64,000 nucleotides of DNA, taken from Scedosporium boydii (taxonomy: Eukaryota; Ascomycota; Sordariomycetes; Microascales; Microascaceae). The notes under the pieces were generated by a model that was not told the origin of the DNA, ran no database searches, and worked only from the letters and a program-made list of their open reading frames with translations. Positions 56,862-64,000 of this stretch are shown here, piece after piece; within the stretch, counting starts at the first letter, position 1; every line of letters starts with the position of its first letter. Position numbers and translations under genes: made by a program. The stretch covers positions 1 to 64,000 of the forward strand of contig NJFT01000094.1 in NCBI GenBank assembly GCA_002221725.1. The letters run 5' to 3'.

Positions 56862-58118
56862 TTACTGCTTGCGTTGGATTTGGGTCCCGCGCCATAGACG
56901 GCGGGAATGGAAAGTGTGAGACGGGTCCGAAGCGAGCTTTTCCTCGGCGTCCTTGCCGGCTGGTTGCTTCTTCGCTGCGAAAGATCGAACTAAAAGTCTT
57001 AATGCTGGGATGGAAGCGGCAATGATGGTCACGGCTGGCTCAACAACGGCCCATATTGCCAGTTGCATTGTGTCGCCTGAGGTCCTATTAGGAAAAAAAA
57101 AAAAGAAAAAACTGAATAGAAGGTTTTGGGACTTTGTATGTCAACTTACCCATATTTTCCGGATCAATCGAGGGAAATTTCGAGCACTTGATAAACGCAG
57201 CGACGCCAGCACTGGCAAACAAGATCCTGTCAGAATTACTGTCGGGAGGAAGACGTGTATGATCTCGGGCAGGCACAGATGGCCCGTGATGACTTACAAG
57301 ATACCCATGCTCATCGCGATGACACAGCCCATCTTCTCCTTAATCTCCAAGTTCAGAGGCAGGATGATCTTCCAGGAGATGGCGGCAAACAGGAGGTCCA
57401 TGACACCGGAGTAGGCTAGAAAAAGTTGGCTCATAATTAGCGTCACTTGTCGCGGGCACAGCATGGTGTGGTGATGGTGCAGACGTACCACTAACGATGA
57501 TGTTAAACACGATATTGATCCTCACGTCCCAACAGGTGCCCTCAACCAAAGGGCGCCAGGATTTCTCCAGTGGAGTGCATCCGATCCAGAAGAGCAGCGC
57601 CGCCGTGCCAACCAGGCTGTTAATGCTGATGATAGCGAACCAAAGGAAGTACGCCATCCAACCATCCGAGACATAGAGGAGGGTCATGGCGAATGAGCTC
57701 TTGCTCCAGGCCTGGCTCATGAGGGACAACGTAGTCGAGAACATGCCCAGCAGCACCATGGAATTTAAGGTGTCGACGCTTGGCGGTGTCGTTTGTGCCG
57801 CATTCAGGAGGTCTAGGATCACGGTTATTATAATTCCATTGGCGACCAAGGGAAGCTAAGCCATATTCATTGTCCGTTAGTCAAAAATCAATCAACTGCA
57901 AAAAATGCCGCCCCTCCCAGTGGCCAAACCCGACAATGCCAAAAGACGTAGAGAGGACATACCCAGGCCGCGAAGAGCACCAGATCATCGCGGTGTAAGC
58001 CCCGGCCACGACGCTGCTTGTAGTAGAAACGAAGGAAGATGAAGACAGTCGAGAAGGAGATTAGAACCCAAAAAGTCTCCTTTGTCCCTTTTGGCACGTC
58101 GCTAATGAGATTATCCAT
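56862..58118 (-). CDS. Fungal rhodopsin-domain integral membrane protein
   Basis: Seven-helix type membrane protein of about 310 aa. Minus-strand exons: 58118-57963, 57855-57489, 57415-57298, 57226-57150 and 57076-56862. It shows the family's N-terminal layout: a first helix ending in LRFYYKQRRGRG, then LHRDDLVLFAAW. Next come helices around LLGMFSTTLSLMSQAWSK, WFAIISINSLVGTAALLFWIGC and MDLLFAAISWKIILPL, and a last helix in VVEPAVTIIAASIPALRLLV. The C-terminal tail is charged and cytosolic. These fungal rhodopsin-domain proteins are abundant in filamentous ascomycetes, and their functions are mostly unknown. No retinal lysine could be assigned. Confidence 0.8.
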
Positions 58119-59847
58119 GACGTGTCGAGTCCCACATGTACTTCGTTTCTTGGAGCCGTCGTAACGGGACTATCAAAAATACTCGCGACGCCGAACAGAT
58201 CGCAGGTCGGGTGTCATATCCAGTTTCGTTCGTGAAAAAAAGAAGTCGGGGCGATGAAGCAATGTGGGGAAGAGAGATGAGAAACTTTAATCCTGGGATG
58301 AACATGCTATTGATAAGTTATTATGCCAATTGTTTCTGCTGTACGTCGGCAGTACCGGATGATTCTCAGGGTGAGAGGGCTTGGACTCTACTGAACATCA
58401 TGGTGGCGATCCGTGATCTGCGGTACGATCATAGGTGTTGAAACCGGGGCAATTCAATGTTATTTCCCTCAGCACTCGGTCTGCATAACTCTGCGGCAGT
58501 TGGCTGAGGCGCAATTAATAGCCGGGAAACACAGTCACAGACAGATGTTGGGATTGTTGCCCGACGGAGCTCTACGGAGGGGACGAACTTGAAGTCTAAT
58601 TTTTAATTGACGGTCAAGTTGAATGGGCAAGATGGGTTTAGTGAACTCTGCTCTTTCATCTGATTCTTGCCCTGAACAAATCGTCTCAAGAAACCATATT
58701 CAACATGGAAGTCTCTAGTATCAAGGGGTAGATGAAACGCCAAAATGCCAAGTTAAGACATGACAGCGAGACTGCCGACTGACGATCGGCGTTTAGTATG
58801 CCAATTTTCGGGGAAACTTCATCTTGTCTGTACGGAGATCGCCAAATTGGTTTCAGGAGCAACAATGTTCTCCGCGAAAGTAATTCTCCATCCTCCATCA
58901 AGCTGTGTGTGCACAGACGGACATCAACCCCATATTGCGTCCGATTACCCCAGTTTCAACTCGCCACCCACCTCGGCATCCTCTGCCGGTCTGCGCTTTT
59001 GGACCTCTGACCGGCCTGCGAGCCGTGTCTCCTGACGATGCGGATCGCCAAAAGATATCAGCTTGTCCTTGGAGAGTGCCCTTGAGAGATCGGGGTGAAT
59101 CCCAGGAACGGCTGAATTGGCCATTGGGCCAGGGCTCCGGTAAAGCAAGAGAACGTGCATTTAATCGGTACCAGGGATGCAGAGCTGGCATAAATCGTGC
59201 TGGATTGAGCAACAAGGGGCGGGTTGAGGGCTCATGCGCTAAAGAGCTGCGAGCCTGGCGGGTGTAATTAGATTTTCCACTTCCAGCATCGAAACTTGAC
59301 AGTAGCATGCCTCTGTCGTCCTCTTCAGCACAAGCATACTTACCCTCCGTTGGATTGGGATTGATCAATTGATTCTAAACGTTTAAGAACCTACAGTAGC
59401 AGGTAAGCATCGGCTAATCCCTTCTTATCTCCGTTTTCGCTCTCCAAGGGCAGAGTGATAACCCAGCCACTAACCGGACCTAGTAAACTTTGAATGGTTA
59501 CTCCAGCGCCCTTTCATTGACAACTCCGCCCTTCAAGGAGTGGAGATCAGGCCTGGCGATGTTGAGGATGATTGGGTGCCCCAGACCTAGCCCTATGGGC
59601 AACCGCTATAATTGGTTCCACCTGATGTTTGGGAATCCATCGGGAATCCGTTGCTCGATTTTGATTCTGGAATACTCATATCAACCTATCTAGTTAATCA
59701 TTAATATCCTACAGTTTGTTTTATTTCATCTTAATTTTTTTCTCCTCCCTCTCTATCGAACTCACGCTCTCTTTACGTTGGGCAGGATACCGATATTTAT
59801 ACGCAGAAAACATTGGTGGCTCTCACGACATTGTTGCTTGGTACCCC
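58119..59847. other. Divergent intergenic region
   Basis: About 1.7 kb between the rhodopsin-domain gene (minus) and the MFS gene (plus), so it contains both promoters. Two overlapping opposite frames near 58898-59368 look accidental. No RNA gene or repeat is seen. Confidence 0.45.
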
Positions 59848-61250
59848 ATGGAAACTCCCAACGAAACTCAGTCAGCTCCCATCCCATTACGATCGGAGCG
59901 AAACCACGCTTGGATTGAGGAAAATGGTGAACCAAGCCTAGCTTTGCTTCAAGGCCTAAAGCCTACCGATCGAGGATGGGATGCATGGGTCGTGCTCATT
60001 GCCGGGTTTGTCTTTGAAGCTTTGTTTTGGGGTTAGGTTATCGCTGTTGCCCGATCTTGCTGCCGGAGCCGGTATATTAACGGACAAGAACAGGGTTCCC
60101 CATGTGCTTCGGCGTCTTCCAGAATCACTACTCGCATATACCAGAGTTTCAGGACGATAGCCACAATATTGCCCTCATTGGCACACTGGCCCAGGCCCTC
60201 TATTATCTCGGTGCTCCATTTTCCGCGCTGGCCACGAAGCGTTTTCCAAGATACCAAAGGCTGCAAATCTGGATTGGTTGGCCCATGTGCATCTTGGGGT
60301 TGTTAACAGCTTCCTTTGCGTCCTCCGTCAGCGGGCTTATTGCCACGCAAGGTCTGCTCTACGGCCTTGGGTTCGTGATCCTGACTTACCCCATCGTCAG
60401 CATGATTAACGAATGGTGGGTTGCACGAAAGGGCATGGCCTTTGGCCTCATATCGGCTGCCTCGGGAGCCACTGGCGCCGCTATGCCGTTTATTATCCAG
60501 ACGCTCTTGGATACTTATGGCTATCGAACGACTCTGAGAGCTTGCGCAGTTGCAATGTGCATTCTGACCGGTCCTATCATTCCCGTATTTCGAGGTCGTC
60601 TCCCGCCGTCCGAGCAAGCAAGTCTGGCAAGGTCTGACTGGCGGTTTTTGAAGCGACCACTTTTCTGGGTCTACGGGTTAGCCATCTTAGTTCAAGGATT
60701 CGGATTCTTCTTCCCCATTGAGTTTCTGCCATCGTACGCGACTTCCATTGGGCTAAAGTCTATCAAGGGAGCTCTTCTTCTCGCTCTCATGTCCATCGCC
60801 CAAGTTCTAGGCCAGTTCGCTTTTGGGTACATGTCGGACAAGAACCTATCTGTAGGTGTCCTCGCCACGTCTTGCTGCGTGTCGGCGGCGGCAGCATCGC
60901 TGGCCCTCTGGGGGCCCGCTGACGCCTTGTGGTCCCTGATCGCATACAGCCTCATCTACGGCTTCTTTGCATTTGCGTTCGGAACCCTGCGCGTCGCGAT
61001 GGGCCGAGAAGTCAGCGACGACCCATCTGCCGTCTTCGCCACCTACGCGATTTTTGTATTTTTGCAGGGGGTTGGGAATGTGCTTGTGGGCCCGATCAGT
61101 GCCGCATTGACGACTTCGAAGTCGGTGTCGCGTGGACATTATGGTGCCGGGAAATACGATGGGGTAGTCATCCTTACAGGCACGACGTCTTTCCTTGCTG
61201 CACTCATCATAGTGTTCTGGAAAACCTATGCCAAAGTGTTGGCGTTTTAG
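59848..61250 (+). CDS. MFS transporter, monocarboxylate-porter type
   Basis: Major facilitator transporter of about 446 aa, exons 59848-60031 and 60094-61250. About twelve transmembrane helices are visible. The first exon ends in the first helix (DAWVVLIAGFVFEALFWG), which continues after splicing into FPMCFGVFQNHY, a signature of the fungal monocarboxylate-porter-like group. The central loop (around RGRLPPSEQASLARSDWRF) is short. It ends at helix twelve with a brief tail. The substrate is unknown; export or import of small organic acids is the family expectation. It lies 23 kb from the diterpene cluster, so a link to it is not supported. Confidence 0.87.
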
Positions 61251-62116
61251 TAGGTTTAAGAGGATAGAAACGCAGTCTGACTCGACTGGATGCGCATGGG
61301 GGCGTCTGACACCATGCCACGCGTGGTGTTGTTCACAGCCCAACGGTTCGCGGGCGGCACATGGAGCCTATTCTGGCCTGCGTGACTTTTTACTCGCGCT
61401 GACCTCCTCGGTTCTATTAACAGCCAATGCGATGTAAACAATGATTACACTAGACCCCATTGGTAGGATGTGGGAGCGATCAACGCCCTAGCTAGGCACT
61501 AAGCCGGAAAAAGTTATTCCATGTCCTCAGTGCTGTCGGGCTGTCTCTCCTGATTGATCGTGCTACGAACGGTGCTGGGATTCTCATGGAATCGAAGAAT
61601 CGATTCGCCAGGCATGTCCAGTCTTTCCAGTGTGGATATGTATCCAATGCGGGGGTGTCTGGGAGAAGAAATTGCATCGCCAATGAGTTACTCTGATGTC
61701 ATCCGCGCAGGGCTGGATTCTGCTTTCCGGCCGTACTTTTGTCTTCAATATCTCTCAACACCCAATTTTATTGGACCACATTTATGACACGCTTTTCAAC
61801 TCACTAGCTCCCGACTAAGACGTTCCGCTAAATGGCGCCAGCTCAGATGACAGCTCTTCAACGGTCCCTGATCGAAAATATGTCATTGGTCGAGGAATAT
61901 CACCTTGTTTGACACAGCCCACTGCTCAGCCACCAGAGCTGAGAGAGCTAAAACAAGCCAGTTTGCCTCCTTGACATATATGGACCGATCTGACCATCTT
62001 CCAACTTGGAGGACCTGCGAATCGTGCGCCGAACATCTATCCATCTTCTTTTTTCTTTCCTTTGAGTGGTAACAGCATCGCAACCTTGGGCGAGATCGTC
62101 GTTCAGAATCGCAACC
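61251..62116. other. Intergenic
   Basis: About 865 bp between two plus-strand genes. Nothing beyond the presumed 3' end and promoter is recognised. Confidence 0.4.
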
Positions 62117-62803
62117 ATGGAGGCCTTCCCACCCGCACCACAGCCAATTGGCATTTTCGACCAATTCATCGCCCGACAGACGGAAACCGTTGTCGTGGAT
62201 GAAAAGGTCATGTCGCTGTCCGGAGACAGCTTCGACATCAAGCTCGCCAATGGATTCCCACTCCTTCGCGTTCAAGGTAACGCTTTGTCCCTCCGAGGCC
62301 GGAAGGAGGTCTTCGACATGGCCAACAATCATCTTTTCACGATCGTCAATAAGCTTCTGTCATTCCGGCCGACATTCCTCGTTGAGAATCCGTCTGGTCA
62401 GACCATCATGGAGGTAAAGAGCAGCCTTTCGACCCGTAAGTTGTCCATTCCCCCTCCCTAATGTTGAATGAGGTTCTCGCCTGCGTGTTGCGCTCAAGGT
62501 TTGTCGCAGGACTGACAAAGGTTCTTTTCCAAAATAGTAATTGGTTCCAAAGCCACGATCACATTCACTTCCAAGAGCGGAAAGCAAGAAATCCTTGTCA
62601 TGAGAGGCAACTGGCGATCTTCGAGTGCAGATATCGTGGAGGAGTCCACCGGCTTCGTTGTGGCTAGAATCAAGCGCGACAGGAACCTCAAGCATTACTT
62701 TGCAGGTCAGCAGACGTATACGGTCACCGTCGCCCCGGGTGTGGACATGGCGCTCGTAGTAGCGATGTGTATCTGTATGGATGAGAAGAATAACGACAAA
62801 TAA
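62117..62803 (+). CDS. LURP-one-related (LOR/DUF567) protein
   Basis: Protein of 194 aa, exons 62117-62435 and 62538-62803. It fits the tubby-C-like LOR fold: an N-terminal TVVVDEKVMSLSGDSFDIK strand set, LLRVQGNALSLRGRKEVFD, a central LFTIVNKLLSFRPTF segment, and the C-terminal DRNLKHYFAGQQTYTVTVAPGVDMALVVAMCICMDE block, which packs as the buried helix. Length matches the family. Fungal members have no established role; plant homologues are linked to defence. Confidence 0.82.
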
Positions 62804-63448
62804 TGTGACACCGAGCATTGGGGGCGGACAGCTTCTCCAGATTGATACCCAGTATAATATTTATGCTCCATACAATTTAATGATTCGTCTCTCTGGTCCT
62901 CTGAGGATGCCCGTGCCATGTTCTCTCCTCTGTAAAAGGGGAAAAAGTTCAGATTCACCGCACTGGAGTCAGATGCATAGCGGCGAGATCGGTTGCCATG
63001 AACCCTGGTCGTCTGCAGATCCACCTTTGCCAAGAAGAGCGTCGATGTCGGCTCCAGTGGCTCGCCGGCGAGGGGGTGACAGAGGAGACACGACAACCGG
63101 CTCTCTCAACATAAACGATAAAATACGTGTTTTCATATATCTTGCAACTTTGTGATAGAAATCTATATGACTGAACTAGATATAATTGTTATGCTTAAAA
63201 GAAGGCGGAGTATATACATATTTGTACGAAAACAAAACTTCGCTGAGCTTCCTAAATTTAATAGCCATGGTATATTTTTTCAAACCAAGATATTCTATTC
63301 CGTCCTCAGCTTCTAGTCGGATGAAACATTTGGACGCTAGAAGATGAGCATGTGGCAAGGCCCCGTGCTCTAGGCCGTTACGGGTGAAAACATAGTCCCT
63401 GGCCTCCATTCGGACCCAGAAGTGGCGCGCGCTAATCGTGATGGTTCT
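62804..63448. other. Convergent intergenic spacer
   Basis: About 645 bp between the convergent LOR and Cip1-like genes. No gene is seen. Confidence 0.45.
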
Positions 63449-64000
63449 TTAAGCGACAGGAGCTTCGTCGCATCCAACGCGGGTTGAGCTAATGGCAATG
63501 TCGTCGTACCAGAAGGTGTTAGTGTCACCACCGTACGACTCCCAGCCGAAGTAGATACCAGTGACTTTGGGCTTGACACTGCTCCGCTGCCACTGACCGG
63601 CGTTCGCGTTGGTGACGCCCGCCTTGCTGGTAAGACCGTCAATGACGTCGCCGTTCAACCAAGTCTCGACGGTGCCGTCGGTTCCCAAGTGGTATTCGAA
63701 GCATTCCCAGCTGCCTGCTGGAAGCGCCTTAGAGGCAGCAATGCCCTGCGGGGAGAGATCAGGGAGGGTGGCATCGTCCGACTCGCGGTTATACATTAGG
63801 ATCTTGCTCTGCCCGCCAATGCGGAGGTGCTTGTTGGCGCCTTGGGCGGAGTCGGGCATGGTGATAAAGGAGACATGGGAGTCGGTTAGTGCCTTGGAGG
63901 CTTTGCTATAATCGGATGGTCATTAGTACGGTTTTTCACCGCTAGAACTCCTCTTCTTTCGCCGGGAGATATTTGCTTACATCCAGGCCCTGACATAGAC
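63449..64000 (-). CDS. Cip1-like secreted protein, 5' end off window
   Basis: C-terminal part of a Cip1-like protein, a cellulose-induced secreted protein family of jelly-roll fold first known from Trichoderma reesei. Minus-strand exons: beyond 64000 to 63981, and 63905-63449, joined across a 75-nt intron (donor GTAAGC, acceptor ATTATAG). About 158 residues are visible. They include the strand-rich block NKHLRIGGQSKILMYNRE, the WECFEYHLGTDGTVETWLNGD segment and TGIYFGWESYGGDTNTFWYDD near the end. The signal peptide and first half lie outside the window. Confidence 0.8.

Noticed and set aside
58898..59368. Overlapping 120- and 156-codon frames on opposite strands
   Set aside because: Typical GC-rich shadow frames; no domain and no promoter logic.
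59848..61250. MFS transporter as exporter of the indole diterpene
   Set aside because: It is 23 kb away beyond many unrelated genes and resembles monocarboxylate porters; nothing in sequence links it.
1..64000. CRISPR array, bacterial operons, riboswitches
   Set aside because: No regularly spaced direct repeats were seen, and the genes are intron-containing and eukaryotic.

Overview
This is nuclear DNA of a filamentous ascomycete. The evidence is short spliceosomal introns (about 50-110 nt, GT..AG, with CTAAC/CTAAT-like branch points) in nearly every gene, secreted carbohydrate- and aromatic-active proteins, a tRNA with a 12-nt intron, and an AT-rich block of the kind left by repeat-induced point mutation (RIP). 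The gene set would fit Hypocreales, but the sequence alone does not prove the order or genus.

Layout. 1-5300 is a RIP-degraded AT-rich block, interrupted by a 307-bp insertion of normal composition that looks like a solo LTR. 5.5-8.1 kb holds a CCCH-RRM-RBR ubiquitin ligase. 8.7-10.0 kb is a dead BCS1-type AAA ATPase. 10.2-10.4 kb carries a dispersed repeat with a perfect 26-bp inverted repeat; a RIP-mutated relative of it lies in the AT-rich block. 11.9-13.7 kb has two convergent small secreted proteins resembling DUF4360.

16.7-36.6 kb is a complete-looking indole-diterpene biosynthetic cluster of nine genes: P450 (-), DMATS-type prenyltransferase (-), P450 (-), PaxM-like FAD epoxidase (+), P450 (+), PaxA-like membrane protein (+), PaxC-like prenyltransferase (-), PaxB-like cyclase (+) and PaxG-like GGPP synthase (+). 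GGPPS would make GGPP. PaxC would join it to an indole donor. PaxM would epoxidise and PaxB cyclise to a paspaline-type core. The three P450s and the DMATS would then oxidise and prenylate that core. One GGPPS, C, M, B and A, three P450s and one DMATS is the composition known for terpendole/early-lolitrem type pathways rather than the smallest paxilline set. The final product cannot be read from sequence.

37.4-50.3 kb: an ECM33-like surface protein, a decayed GH55 glucanase fragment, a divergent pair (CoA-transferase family III and an AtuA/DUF1446-like protein with reading-frame breaks), a double-GFA protein, a TXNDC17-like protein, a hemerythrin-like HHE protein and tRNA-Gly(GCC). 50.9-64 kb: a doubtful secreted protein, a small multi-pass membrane protein, a secreted intradiol dioxygenase with a Gly/Pro-rich tail, a fungal rhodopsin-domain membrane protein, an MFS transporter, a LURP-one-related protein, and the 3' part of a Cip1-like secreted protein running off the window.

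Exon boundaries were chosen by hand from splice motifs, frame continuity and family resemblance. Coordinates given for split genes are whole CDS spans; exons are listed in the evidence.
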